A stretch of 45,981 bases of DNA from Candidatus Avelusimicrobium faecicola (lineage in GTDB: Bacteria > Elusimicrobiota > Elusimicrobia > Elusimicrobiales > Elusimicrobiaceae): positions 1 through 45,981 of the forward strand of contig UQFW01000004.1 in NCBI GenBank assembly GCA_900540405.1. Reading direction: 5' to 3'. Position 1 is the first letter of the stretch. Each line of letters opens with the position of its first letter. A model generated the notes under the pieces. That model was given only the letters and a program-made list of their open reading frames with translations, was not told the origin of the DNA and made no database searches. Shown here one piece after another: positions 1 to 7,459 of this stretch. Both the position numbers and the translations under genes were made by a program.

Positions 1-2
1 CC

Positions 3-377
3 AACCGCTATGCGGACGATTTCCGCGGTTTAGATGTTTCCCCCAAGGGGGCAACAGGGAGTAGATATTTCACCAAAGGGGACCCGCGGACCGGCAGAGG
101 TGGAAATGGGTTTGAGATTGGGATGATTAGCAGCAGGTTTGGGTTTAGTAACGTTGAACTGAGAACGTTTCGTATGGTTGATGGAAACACTCACCACCCT
201 TCATTGCAATACCAATATGGCTTGATCCGCTATTATCAGAGTGATAATACTAGTTGCTGGGGAACCAACCAAGCCGGGCGCGAATTATGTGCGGACTTTT
301 GCGGAATAGATACGCCTGTGTCAATGTGTTGTGATAACGGAACGGCTACTATCTGCCCTTTTCCCACTGACAACTAA
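3..377 (+). CDS. Pilin/pseudopilin-like protein, C-terminal part (5' end outside window)
   Basis: The reading frame is open from the first bases and stops at TAA 375-377, so about 124 C-terminal residues are visible and the start lies outside the window. The sequence is polar and Gly/Asn/Tyr-rich, with a cysteine-rich tail (CW, LCADFC, MCCDNG, ICPFP). Such tails are, from my knowledge of the group, common on the many type IV pilin-like proteins of Elusimicrobiota, which share a prepilin N-terminus and have variable exported C-termini. The N-terminal methylation motif that would prove this is not in view. A Met at 123 is internal and is not the start, because coding sequence continues upstream of it. 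A hairpin terminator follows at 425-450. A pseudopilin and the prepilin peptidase occur later at 16360-17655. Confidence 0.6.
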   Translation, partial: NRYADDFRGLDVSPKGATGSRYFTKGDPRTGRGGNGFEIGMISSRFGFSNVELRTFRMVDGNTHHPSLQYQYGLIRYYQSDNTSCWGTNQAGRELCADFCGIDTPVSMCCDNGTATICPFPTDN

Positions 378-424
378 TTTGTCCGCGCTTTGTGCGCGTT
401 ATAGCGCCGTTTAGCACCCTTTTA

Positions 425-450
425 CACCCCGCCCAAGCGGGGTTTTTTAT
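425..450 (+). terminator. Rho-independent terminator of the pilin-like gene
   Basis: The GC stem ACCCCGC/GCGGGGT is followed by TTTTTT, about 50 bases after the pilin-like stop codon. Confidence 0.75.
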
Positions 451-472
451 GGGGTTGCACCCCAAACCCGCC

Positions 473-500
473 TTACTTTTTTTCATTGCAAAAAAAGTAA
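473..500. repeat. Perfect 11-bp inverted repeat, AT-rich hairpin
   Basis: TTACTTTTTTT (473-483) and AAAAAAAGTAA (490-500) are perfect reverse complements around the loop CATTGC. The pairing is read directly from the sequence. Its role is unknown; it sits just downstream of the terminator at 425-450. Confidence 0.7.
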
Positions 501-526
501 GCAAAAAAGCTAGCCCCCTGGGAACC

Positions 527-617
527 TATAAAACCTATTTTGAGCCGGGCGTTTTACAACTCCCTACGGTCAAACAAATAAAACGCCTTTATAATTCCGT
601 TCAAAATAGGTTTTATA
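527..617. repeat. Nested inverted repeat, possible small non-autonomous element
   Basis: The outer arms are 17 bp and perfect (527-543 and 601-617, TATAAAACCTATTTTGA and its complement). Inside them is a second perfect 9-bp pair (GGCGTTTTA at 548-556 and TAAAACGCC at 579-587). The total is 91 bp with no protein. A MITE-like or structured-RNA element is an inference. Confidence 0.6.
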
Positions 618-768
618 AGCAGGTTCAAAAGGGGGGCATTTAACGGCAACGGCAAAACGGCAAACAACGAGAGTAAAAAGGAAGAAAGACATTTGGCGCG
701 CACGGAGGAAAAATCCACACTAAAGCGGGGGCGTTTTTATTTGATTAAAGAATTTTTTTAAGAAAAAA

Positions 769-1902
769 TTAATTTTTCGGTTCGGTCGGTTGCGCTTTGG
801 GCGCAGTGGAGCCCTGCTCTTTGGGCGCGGTGGAATCTTGCGTTTGGGGCGCGGGTAAGTCCGGCTCTTTTTGCGCGGCCGTTTCTGCCGTTTGGGGGGC
901 CTGTTCTTGCGGAGTGGCGGCAGATGTCGCTTTCGGAGCGGTGGCCTGTTCTTGCGCGGCGGCTTTTTCTTGCTGGGCCGTTCCGTCCGTGGCTTTCGGG
1001 GCCGTTTCTGCCGGAGTTTCCGGGGTGCTGTTAGCACGGGGCGCTTTGTCCGTTTCGGTCTTAGCTTGTTCCGTTTCTTGCGCCGTAGCGGTTTGCGGTT
1101 TTTCGGCATCTTTCGGCGCATTTACTGCGGCGGTTTTTAACTCGTCCGCGCGGGTTTCTTGCGCCACAGTTTCCTGTGTTTGGGCCCCTTGCGGGATGTT
1201 CGCGGGGGCGGTTTGCGGTGTGTCCGCATGCGCGGCTTGCGGCTCCGCCGGGGTTTGCGCTTGAGTCACGGCGGCAGGTTCCGCCTGTTGCGCCTTTTTA
1301 GCGGGTGCTTTTTCCTCCGCCTGTTTGGGCGCGGCCGTTTTGGCCGGAGCTATATTTTTAGCGGGGGTTTCCGCCTGTTTTGTAGGAATTTCTGCCTGTT
1401 TGGCAGGTGTTTCAGCCTGTTTAGCAGGTGTTTCCGCTTGTTTGGCGGGTTTCTCGGCTATTTTTTCTTCCTGCGGTTGCGGGAAGTAATCTTGCGCCAT
1501 TTTTTCCACCCGTTTGAGCGCGGCGGAATAATCCGCACTGGCTTGTGCAAAGCGGGAGGTGACCGCGGTGCCGGGAGTGTTTTTGGCTATTTCCAGCTCG
1601 TAGCGGGCTTTTTTAAGGTCAAAATCCTGGCGGGCCCAAAATAAATCAATTTGGTGGATTAAGCGCTCTTTTTCCTCTCCCACCACTACCGGGCAGGAGT
1701 TGAGGGCCTCATTCAAAATGTGCAGGTTGCGTTGGGCGGCGTCCAAGGTGGCGGCGGCAATAGCCGGGTGGGCGGATTGGGCATCCGGCACGGAAATAGC
1801 GGCCGCTACGCTGGAACTGCGTTCGGGCAGATAAATGTTGCCCACCAGCATACCGCCTACAAATACTAAAGCTAAAGTAAATAAATATAAAATATAGCGC
1901 AT
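769..1902 (-). CDS. Membrane-anchored Ala/Pro/Lys/Glu-rich protein of unknown function
   Basis: This is a 377-residue protein. Residues 1-21 form one hydrophobic segment, so it is probably a signal anchor with the rest outside the cytoplasm. Residues about 40-145 look helical, with mixed charge. From about 150 to the end the sequence is low complexity, rich in A, P, K, E, Q and T, and includes near-exact heptads of the PAKQAET type at about 152-182. Such tails are typical of TonB-like or wall-spanning linkers, but no TonB C-terminal domain is seen and the protein simply ends in the rich region. An extended -10 lies upstream at 1919-1924, and AAGGG serves as a ribosome site before the ATG. The neighbour upstream is another exported protein on the same strand, separated by a terminator. 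I do not recognise a family. Confidence 0.75.
   Translation of the reverse strand: MRYILYLFTLALVFVGGMLVGNIYLPERSSSVAAAISVPDAQSAHPAIAAATLDAAQRNLHILNEALNSCPVVVGEEKERLIHQIDLFWARQDFDLKKARYELEIAKNTPGTAVTSRFAQASADYSAALKRVEKMAQDYFPQPQEEKIAEKPAKQAETPAKQAETPAKQAEIPTKQAETPAKNIAPAKTAAPKQAEEKAPAKKAQQAEPAAVTQAQTPAEPQAAHADTPQTAPANIPQGAQTQETVAQETRADELKTAAVNAPKDAEKPQTATAQETEQAKTETDKAPRANSTPETPAETAPKATDGTAQQEKAAAQEQATAPKATSAATPQEQAPQTAETAAQKEPDLPAPQTQDSTAPKEQGSTAPKAQPTEPKN
1357..1449 (-). repeat. Heptapeptide-coding 21-bp tandem repeat
   Basis: About four units encode PAKQAET-type heptads. The copies differ at third codon positions, so the repeat is maintained at the protein level and is not very recent. Confidence 0.65.
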
Positions 1903-1918
1903 AAAGACCCTTGTGTAT

Positions 1919-1924
1919 ATTTTA
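1919..1924 (-). promoter_or_regulatory. Extended -10 element (TGC + TAAAAT)
   Basis: On the minus strand the sequence reads TTTTGCTAAAATATA, about 16 bases before the ATG. The same TTTGCTANAAT pattern precedes tRNA-Leu, tRNA-Ser and the lipoprotein gene at 4325. Confidence 0.5.
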
Positions 1925-2014
1925 GCAAAAAGCGGCCCCGGGGAACGGATAATATTTTGCGGTTTTGGCGGAGCCGTTCAATCCTACCTGCCGGAGCGGG
2001 TTTCCGGTGCCGAA

Positions 2015-2044
2015 AATAAAAAACGCCGCCTTGCGGGCGGCGTT
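2015..2044 (-). terminator. Terminator of the receiver-like protein gene
   Basis: A 9-bp stem (AACGCCGCC with GGCGGCGTT, loop TTGCG) is followed on the minus strand by a T-rich run, 18 bases after the stop codon of the gene at 2063. Confidence 0.75.
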
Positions 2045-2062
2045 CAAAATAAGCGGTGCAGG

Positions 2063-3580
2063 TTATCTCTGCCAACCGTGTTGTTTTTTGTAATGGAAAT
2101 AATTTTTCATGGCGCGCAGGTATTCAATATAGCCGTAAGCGCCTTCGTTCAAGTTGGTGTTGTACCAAAGGTAGCCGTCCATCCCGGCGGCAAATAAACC
2201 GTCGGCGGGTTCTTCCCCGCGGTCATATTTGCTGGAGGCAATTACCGCTACATTTTGGTCCATTTGGCGCAGTTCGGGCATCATGGCTAAACCGCCGTTG
2301 GGAACCAGTAAGTCGGTGACGACTAAGTCATAATGTACCCCGTCTTGCACGTTTTGTAAAAATTTACTGCCGTCTGCAAACACTTCCACTTTGGCATTTT
2401 TGCCCAGGTAGCCTTTTTCGCCCCATTTGCTAAAGTTCAAGCGGGGCAGGGTGTCATCATTAATTACGGCAATACGCATATTTTCCGGGAGGTGTTTTAA
2501 TAATTCTTCCCGCTCTATGGCCGCGGCTTCCTGCGTAATGGGCGGATTGGCTTTTTTCATGCGCACATAGGCGTAAGATTCCATTTCTTCCAATTCGTCC
2601 GGGTCCAAAATCAAGGTAGAGGAGCGCGGGAGCAGGTAGTCGGTCCCGTCCGGGTTTTTCAAGAAAAATTCTTTTAAGTCCAGGTGGCGTCTGTCAATGC
2701 GGCCGGCAACCTCTTTTTTAATCCCCAGTTTCCCTTTGAGCATGGGGTTTAATTCTTCTATCACGCGCACCCAGTACGTTTCCTGCGCCAGCAAGTACGG
2801 GTCTTTAGGAATAGAAGTTAAAGCGGCCCGCACGGCGTATAAGGTATCGTCGGCCCTTTTGACCAACCACCCCACTTCGGCAGGAACCGGCATGCGGCCT
2901 TCTCCGGGTAGGGCGTTGTAATAAATGGTGGGCATTACATCGGCTTTGGCTTGTGCAATTCTCTGCTGTACTTCGGCATATTGTTTGGTTAAGTATTCCA
3001 TGGTTTCCGCCGGAACGTCGTGGCGCATATATTGGGAAAATTGCCCCGGTTGGGTCGGTTTAACGGTGTTTAATTCGGCCAGTTCGTTTCTTAAATTCAC
3101 CCAGCGTTGGCGCTCCCGGCCGATAATGGCTTTATCGGAAAGGGTGTTTTCTTTAACGATGGTGACTTTTTCGGGTACGGCTTCGGATTTAACAAATGCC
3201 AAATTGGCAGACGGATAGACCGAATGTTTGGGGGATTTTTTAGTGCCGGCTTGCGCCCCGGTTTGGTTCGCCGGAGCGGCGGCCTTTTGGTGGCGGGCGG
3301 GCGTTTTGGCCCCGGCCTTGCGGGTGGCCGCGGCGGCTTTTTTATCTGCCGGGTGGTGGGCGGAAAGTTTAGCCGCGTTGGAGGCCGAGGCTTTGGCGGC
3401 CCGGTGGGCCGTGCCTTGGGTGGCGGCGGTCAAATGTTTTACGGCGGAGCCTGTTTCGGCGGCTTTTACGTCCCGCGCCGCCGTTTTGGCTACCGCTTTA
3501 ATAATGTTTTTTTGTTGTGCCCACGCGGCGGGCATGCAAAGCAACAACGCCGCAATACTAAGCCAAATTTTTTGTAGCAT
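2063..3580 (-). CDS. Exported protein with a degenerate receiver-like C-terminal domain
   Basis: This protein has 505 residues. Residues 1-22 are a clear signal peptide ending AWA before QQK. About 25-115 is Ala/Lys-rich low complexity. About 120-365 is a mixed helical region I cannot assign. Residues 367-505 resemble a response-regulator receiver: a first strand ending in N374-D375-D376, VVTD with the candidate phospho-acceptor D423, a fourth strand IASSK (449-451), and GMDGYL before the place where the conserved Lys should be, which here is Tyr 473. A receiver fold behind a signal peptide cannot meet cytoplasmic histidine kinases, so phosphorylation is unlikely. A structural or binding role is an inference. 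The start is supported by AAGGAG upstream and by the signal peptide. Confidence 0.7.
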   Translation of the reverse strand: MLQKIWLSIAALLLCMPAAWAQQKNIIKAVAKTAARDVKAAETGSAVKHLTAATQGTAHRAAKASASNAAKLSAHHPADKKAAAATRKAGAKTPARHQKAAAPANQTGAQAGTKKSPKHSVYPSANLAFVKSEAVPEKVTIVKENTLSDKAIIGRERQRWVNLRNELAELNTVKPTQPGQFSQYMRHDVPAETMEYLTKQYAEVQQRIAQAKADVMPTIYYNALPGEGRMPVPAEVGWLVKRADDTLYAVRAALTSIPKDPYLLAQETYWVRVIEELNPMLKGKLGIKKEVAGRIDRRHLDLKEFFLKNPDGTDYLLPRSSTLILDPDELEEMESYAYVRMKKANPPITQEAAAIEREELLKHLPENMRIAVINDDTLPRLNFSKWGEKGYLGKNAKVEVFADGSKFLQNVQDGVHYDLVVTDLLVPNGGLAMMPELRQMDQNVAVIASSKYDRGEEPADGLFAAGMDGYLWYNTNLNEGAYGYIEYLRAMKNYFHYKKQHGWQR

Positions 3581-3628
3581 AAAATCTCCTTAAAATGGTA
3601 TCTACTTATAGTGTAATATATGCGTGAA

Positions 3629-3664
3629 TAAAATGCCATGGGCCTAAAGCCCCAGGCATTTTAT
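3629..3664 (-). terminator. Hairpin downstream of the acidic protein gene
   Basis: The arms AAATGCC/GGCATTT enclose an inner GGGGC/GCCC-type stem, with T-rich flanks on the minus strand. The hairpin lies just after the stop codon at 3674. Confidence 0.55.
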
Positions 3665-3673
3665 AGGCCCTTG

Positions 3674-4213
3674 TTAATTTTTAGGGTCGTAATGGGTTTC
3701 GTCCGCCTGTTCTTCTTCCTCTTCTTCAAAATCTTCTTCTTCGGCGCGGATGTCTTGCGCAAAGCGGGCCCAATCTTTGGCGGGGGCTTCAAAATTGATG
3801 TTCAGCCCGGTGTTGGAATAGGGGCCGAAGACTTTGTCTTCCCCGGCTAAAATGTTTTGTTCTAGCGTCACTTGCATAAAAAAGTTATCCGGCCGGTTGA
3901 ACGCACTGCAACAGTTTTGGGGCGGCTCGCTGGGGCGCATATAAAAAGAGGCTTTCGGCTCCAGCATAGTCCAGTTGCTTTCCTGGCGTTTGGCTAAAAC
4001 CTCGGCAATAAAATCGGATAAATAAATGGTTTCTTCGTCCTTTACGGCTACCAGTTTTTCCGCTAATGCGGGGTTGAAAACGCTTTCGCCCTGGCAATAT
4101 AAACCTATTTGGTATTCCATAAATTCCCCTTCACTGCCCGGGGTAGACCAAATGGTAAGCGGGGTGATTTCCAATTCCAAGTGGCCGTGTTCGCCGAATT
4201 TTATTTTAGCCAT
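3674..4213 (-). CDS. Conserved-looking hypothetical cytoplasmic protein with acidic tail
   Basis: A 179-residue protein with no signal peptide or membrane segment. It begins with strand-like alternation (KFGEHGHLELEITPLTIW) and ends in a very acidic tail (residues about 160-172 are almost all Glu/Asp). Two adjacent Cys are found near residue 100. The start has GGAG eight bases upstream, and a TATAAT -10 lies at 4255-4260 in a promoter region shared with the divergent lipoprotein gene. I do not recognise the family. The N-terminal pattern is loosely like small immunity-type or DUF proteins, but that is not firm. Confidence 0.65.
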   Translation of the reverse strand: MAKIKFGEHGHLELEITPLTIWSTPGSEGEFMEYQIGLYCQGESVFNPALAEKLVAVKDEETIYLSDFIAEVLAKRQESNWTMLEPKASFYMRPSEPPQNCCSAFNRPDNFFMQVTLEQNILAGEDKVFGPYSNTGLNINFEAPAKDWARFAQDIRAEEEDFEEEEEEQADETHYDPKN

Positions 4214-4254
4214 AGTCGCTCCTTGTGTGTAAAAAGGTAAAATCAGTTTCTCTT

Positions 4255-4260
4255 ATTATA
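4255..4260 (-). promoter_or_regulatory. -10 element TATAAT for the acidic protein gene
   Basis: A perfect TATAAT on the minus strand, about 42 bases before the ATG, back to back with the promoter at 4295-4300. Confidence 0.5.
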
Positions 4261-4294
4261 GTAAATCGGGCGGAAAAATCCGCGCGTGTTTTGC

Positions 4295-4300
4295 TACAAT
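4295..4300 (+). promoter_or_regulatory. Extended -10 element (TGC + TACAAT)
   Basis: TTTTGCTACAATAA lies 24 bases before the ATG at 4325 and is followed by the ribosome site GGGAAGGGAG. Confidence 0.55.
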
Positions 4301-4324
4301 AAGGGGAAGGGAGATTTTTATTTT

Positions 4325-4942
4325 ATGAAAAAAATTTTATTGCCGTTATGGGCGGGTTTGTGCTTGTGTGCCTGCCAGAAAGAAGCCCCAAAACCCGTAG
4401 AAGTTTCCCGTTCCCCTGCGCCCGTGCCTACGCAAACAGGCCCGGCGGCTTGTTCCGGGCAGTATGCGGAAAAACTGCGCGCGTGCGAACCTTTTACCTG
4501 TGTGGAAAACATAGACGTAAACGGCCCTAAAACGCTCACCCGTACCGTGGTGGGCCCGCAAGAGGGCCTGTGCGTGGAAACCACCGCATGGCAAGCCGCC
4601 GCAAACGCGGCCCCCGCGCCGGACGGTTGGCCCGGCCAATGGGAGCAAACCTGCCGTTTCCCCGCTGCGGAACAAACGCAACAGGCGGATTATTTAGCGC
4701 GTTATTTTGCCCCGGAAAAACCAATCACTCCGCAAGCCCAGTTGTTGCTCCCTCCGGCAGAGCCGTCCCCGACGGAAAACCCTTTGGCTGTTTTTTTACA
4801 GAAACACCTTTGTTCCCGCCCGGAATTGCCCGGGGAGAGAACCGTTCCGCCTATCCGCTGTACGGGGACGGATTCCATAACCGTTATTTTACCGGGTAAA
4901 AACGGCGTGCCGGTGCCTCAAACCGTGCGGTGTGAAAATTAG
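4325..4942 (+). CDS. Cys-rich lipoprotein, paralogue 1
   Basis: A 205-residue lipoprotein precursor with a signal sequence and lipobox LCAC, giving a mature N-terminal Cys near residue 17. The ATG at 4325 is chosen over an in-frame ATG at 4286 because AAGGGGAAGGGAG precedes it and the signal peptide then starts correctly. The mature part has spaced Cys residues (ACSGQY, LRACEPFTC, LCVET, TCRFP, HLCSRP, IRC, VRC). The first six line up with the next gene, as do the YLARYF and ENPLAVF segments. The two genes therefore form a tandem duplication. They are separated by 8 bases with AGGAG between and must be cotranscribed. The function is unknown; the paired cysteines suggest disulfide bonds outside the cytoplasm, and a TlpA-like thioredoxin is encoded next door. 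Confidence 0.75.
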   Translation: MKKILLPLWAGLCLCACQKEAPKPVEVSRSPAPVPTQTGPAACSGQYAEKLRACEPFTCVENIDVNGPKTLTRTVVGPQEGLCVETTAWQAAANAAPAPDGWPGQWEQTCRFPAAEQTQQADYLARYFAPEKPITPQAQLLLPPAEPSPTENPLAVFLQKHLCSRPELPGERTVPPIRCTGTDSITVILPGKNGVPVPQTVRCEN

Positions 4943-4950
4943 GAGAATGT

Positions 4951-5487
4951 ATGTTCAAAAAAACGCTTTTGTTGGTGTCTGCTTTGTGTTTTGCGGCGTG
5001 TTCTAATCCCCCGCAGGAAGACGTGGCGGCATTGGCCGCCCCCGCCGAAACGGCCCCTATGCAAAAAGGAAATTGCAACGCGGCGTATACGGCACATTTG
5101 GGCCGTTGTGAAAACTACACTTGCACGGAAGGCGCCCCGGACGGGTTGGAAATTGTCCGCACGGTAAAAGGCCGGGAAGGGGATTGGTGCGTGGAAAGCG
5201 TGGTGACGAAATCCGCCGGGAAAACGCCCGCGCCCGAGGACGAATTTTTGGAAGAAGACGAAACGGCCCAAGAGCAAATTTGCGCATACCGGGCGGAACA
5301 ACTGCCCGTAGCCGCCGATTATTTAAGCCGCTATTATGCGCAGAACGGCAACTTTTGGGTTCATTCGGATGTGTCCGCTTCTTTAACCGCCGCCGAAGAC
5401 GAAAACCCGTTTGCGCAATTTGCGCAAGACGGCACTTGCGCGTGGGCGGTGGCGGATGCCGCCGATGTGGACCAGGTGGATTTTTAA
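4951..5487 (+). CDS. Cys-rich lipoprotein, paralogue 2
   Basis: A 178-residue lipoprotein precursor (signal sequence, lipobox FAAC). It shares with the upstream gene the order C-x8-11-C-x4-C, then CVES, then ICAYR, then YLSRYY, then ENPFAQF and a late Cys (GTC). This paralogue is shorter, lacks the C-terminal Cys-containing extension, and has an acidic linker (EFLEEDET). The ribosome site AGGAG sits in the 8-base gap after the upstream stop. Convergent with the thioredoxin gene, it shares the terminator at 5508-5540. No family is recognised. Confidence 0.75.
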   Translation: MFKKTLLLVSALCFAACSNPPQEDVAALAAPAETAPMQKGNCNAAYTAHLGRCENYTCTEGAPDGLEIVRTVKGREGDWCVESVVTKSAGKTPAPEDEFLEEDETAQEQICAYRAEQLPVAADYLSRYYAQNGNFWVHSDVSASLTAAEDENPFAQFAQDGTCAWAVADAADVDQVDF

Positions 5488-5507
5488 TTTTGCGCTTTTG
5501 GAAGAGA

Positions 5508-5540
5508 CAAAAAATCCCCGGGCAACCCCGGGGATTTTTT
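5508..5540. terminator. Bidirectional terminator between convergent genes
   Basis: A strong GC stem (TCCCCGGG/CCCGGGGA type) is flanked by AAAAAA on the left and TTTTTT on the right, so it can work on both strands. Confidence 0.85.
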
Positions 5541-5559
5541 AGCTAGAACGGTTTTTAAG

Positions 5560-6042
5560 TTATTTGGTCAGCTTGGTTAGTTCTTCCTTAAATTGGGCTT
5601 CCAAATCCGGCGAATAGCCGTTCCACGCGCGCACCAAGCGGTGTTTTTTATCAAATAACATAATGTGCGGGAAACCTTGCACGCCCATTTCCGTTCCGGC
5701 CTGGCGGGCATTATACAGGGCTTTGGTTTGCATATTGTGCTGTTTGATAACGGCTAATACGGCTTCTTTGTCGCTATCCGCAAAGGCGCCCACTACTTCG
5801 GCTTTGCCTGCAAAGGCCGCGCTGGCGGCATCCAATGCCGGCAAGGAGCGTTTGCACCAGGGGCACCAGGAGCCCATAAACGCAATCAATATGGGTTTGC
5901 CTTTGTAATCCGCAGAGTTCCAGGAAGTTTCTTCCGTGGCGGCTACGGGTAAAGAAAGGTTGAGTTTAGGCACCTGCGGCAACGGTGCAATACAAGCGGC
6001 GGCCAAACAGGCTAAAACTGCGGTAAAAAGAATTTTTTTCAT
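5560..6042 (-). CDS. TlpA/ResA-like thioredoxin-fold lipoprotein
   Basis: A 160-residue membrane-bound thiol-disulfide oxidoreductase. The lipobox LAAAC gives Cys17 as the lipid site. The thioredoxin active site WCPWC has Cys60 and Cys63, and the cis-proline segment GVQGFPHIMLF follows near residue 125. TlpA/ResA-type proteins usually reduce disulfides or supply thiol chemistry outside the cytoplasm. I choose the ATG at 6042 rather than the in-frame ATG at 6054, because GAGGA precedes it by the usual distance and the signal peptide then begins MKKILF. It is convergent with two Cys-rich lipoproteins, which are plausible substrates (inference only). Confidence 0.88.
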   Translation of the reverse strand: MKKILFTAVLACLAAACIAPLPQVPKLNLSLPVAATEETSWNSADYKGKPILIAFMGSWCPWCKRSLPALDAASAAFAGKAEVVGAFADSDKEAVLAVIKQHNMQTKALYNARQAGTEMGVQGFPHIMLFDKKHRLVRAWNGYSPDLEAQFKEELTKLTK

Positions 6043-6094
6043 AGATTTCCTCATTTTATTTATTTTGGAGCGCCAACAGACGCTCCGTATATGA

Positions 6095-6100
6095 TAGAAT
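6095..6100 (+). promoter_or_regulatory. -10 element, probable leaderless start
   Basis: TAGAAT ends 7 bases before the ATG at 6108 and no Shine-Dalgarno sequence fits between, so transcription would start at or next to the ATG. Confidence 0.45.
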
Positions 6101-6107
6101 ACAAAAG

Positions 6108-7028
6108 ATGGATAAATTAATCAATTCGTTGGAACGGTGGCTGGGCGAACGGGTGGACATATTAATTATGCCCCGGTTCGGCTCTTCCAAAAAAATTAAA
6201 GTGCGCGTGCTGACCGTGCTGGTGGTTTTAGCCTTGTGGCTGGCCGTGACGGTGGCCGGACTTTATTTTTGTATCCGCGCGTACGATTACAACATTACCA
6301 AAGCGGATAACCGTTTAATGCGCGTAAAAATGCAGTTGATTTCCGACGAGTTGGAGCGCGGCCGCAAGTATTTGGATTTATCCCGCACGACGGAAATGCA
6401 AATGCGCCAAATGTTAGGTATGCCGGGCGGAAAATTTGTTAATATGCCTAAAGGGTGGGAAGAACAGCAGGAAAAGGCCGACGCGCGCGCCAAAGCCTTG
6501 TTCGGCAAAGATTTGAAAGATTTTGATACAGATGAATTTGAAAAATATATAGATGCCCTGCAAGATACCGCCCAAACGCGCTTGGCCGCGTATCAGGAAA
6601 TTGCCTGGTACTATGCCAACGCCCGCGAGGGCCTGCACTCTACGCCGTCTATCCGTCCGTCTACCGCGCGGATTAGCTCTGGCTTTGGGTACCGGTTGGA
6701 CCCGTTCGGCCGCCGTTCTTCCAAACGGCACGCCGGGTTGGATTTTGCTGGCAAGCCCGATAGCCCCATTATGGCTACGGCCGACGGCGTGGTGCGCCAC
6801 ACGGGTTGGGTAAACGGTTATGGGCAGGCGGTACTGGTGGACCATGGGTTTGGGTATTCCACCTTATACGGGCATACAACCGGTGTTCGCGTAAAAGCAG
6901 GGGACGTGGTGAAGCGCGGGCAGATTATTGCCACCATGGGCTCTTCGGGCCGCTCCACGGGCACGCACCTGCATTACGAGGTTTGGAAAGACGGCCAGCC
7001 CGTCAATCCACGCAACTATTTTAAGTGA
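6108..7028 (+). CDS. LytM/M23 family peptidoglycan endopeptidase
   Basis: A 306-residue zinc peptidase that would cut peptide cross-links in the cell wall. Residues about 33-57 form one membrane segment, 65-175 a helical/coiled-coil stalk, and 185-306 the M23 domain. The zinc and catalytic residues are visible: H208 and D212 (KRHAGLD), then the HLH pair at H287/H289 (GTHLHYE). All expected residues are present, so the enzyme should be active. It is directly followed by a bactofilin (18 bases later). This M23-bactofilin pairing is known from other bacteria, where the two control cell shape (for example the bacA-lmdC type pair and Helicobacter CcmA/Csd1). A -10 element ends 7 bases before the ATG and no ribosome site is visible. 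Confidence 0.92.
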   Translation: MDKLINSLERWLGERVDILIMPRFGSSKKIKVRVLTVLVVLALWLAVTVAGLYFCIRAYDYNITKADNRLMRVKMQLISDELERGRKYLDLSRTTEMQMRQMLGMPGGKFVNMPKGWEEQQEKADARAKALFGKDLKDFDTDEFEKYIDALQDTAQTRLAAYQEIAWYYANAREGLHSTPSIRPSTARISSGFGYRLDPFGRRSSKRHAGLDFAGKPDSPIMATADGVVRHTGWVNGYGQAVLVDHGFGYSTLYGHTTGVRVKAGDVVKRGQIIATMGSSGRSTGTHLHYEVWKDGQPVNPRNYFK

Positions 7029-7046
7029 TTTTTTAGGAGGCAATTT

Positions 7047-7439
7047 ATGGGATTTTTGAAGAAAGATTCTGATTTTGAGTCTGGCGAACATTTTTCTATC
7101 GTCAGTGCCGAGTGTTATTTTCAAGGCACCTTGAGCGTACAAGGTTCTTTGCGTGTGGACGGCCGTTTGGAAGGGGCGGTGGATAATGCTCGCCATATTA
7201 TTGTTGGCGACGGCGGCCACATTACCGGAGATGTGACGGCGGAAGTAGTGGTGTGCGGCGGCGAAATTGAAGGAAATGTATGCGCCGAAATGCTGGAAGT
7301 TTTGGCCAAAGCCCGCATTAAAGGCGATATCCGCGCCAAAAAAATGATTGTGGAAGAAGGCGGACGGATTGAAGGGCATTGTTCTATCGGCGGTACGGAA
7401 GAAGATGCCGCCGCGCAAGAAGACGGATTAACTAAATAA
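7047..7439 (+). CDS. Bactofilin cytoskeletal protein
   Basis: A 130-residue protein with the bactofilin core (about 20-110): repeated short strands with regularly spaced Gly and hydrophobics (GTLSVQGSLRVDGRLEG, IIVGDGGHITGDV, GGEIEGNV, ARIKGDIRAKKMIVEEG). This fold is a right-handed beta helix that polymerises into membrane-associated filaments. The tails at both ends are short and charged. The ribosome site AGGAGG is ideal. Its place after a LytM peptidase and before a SurA-N protein suggests that it recruits wall enzymes and sets cell shape. Confidence 0.93.
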   Translation: MGFLKKDSDFESGEHFSIVSAECYFQGTLSVQGSLRVDGRLEGAVDNARHIIVGDGGHITGDVTAEVVVCGGEIEGNVCAEMLEVLAKARIKGDIRAKKMIVEEGGRIEGHCSIGGTEEDAAAQEDGLTK

Positions 7440-7459
7440 ATTAGGGAGCAAAAACAAGT

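Larger units (their letters stand above)
451..768. other. Hairpin-rich spacer without a convincing gene
   Basis: Within this stretch are a small GGGG/CCCC hairpin (451-463), a perfect 11-bp hairpin (473-500) and a larger nested inverted repeat (527-617). An 83-codon open frame at 392-643 crosses all of these structures and has no ribosome binding site, so I do not call it a gene. After 620 the sequence is AT-rich up to the end of the next gene, which is read on the other strand, and no clear promoter was seen. Confidence 0.5.

Noticed and set aside
392..643. 83-codon open frame in the first spacer
   Set aside because: It crosses a terminator and two perfect inverted repeats, has no ribosome site, and its amino-acid sequence looks like translated repeat DNA.
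720..1121. 133-codon Arg/Lys/Pro-rich open frame on the minus strand
   Set aside because: It is an alternative frame of the Ala/Pro/Lys-rich gene at 769-1902, whose composition generates long open shadows in several frames.
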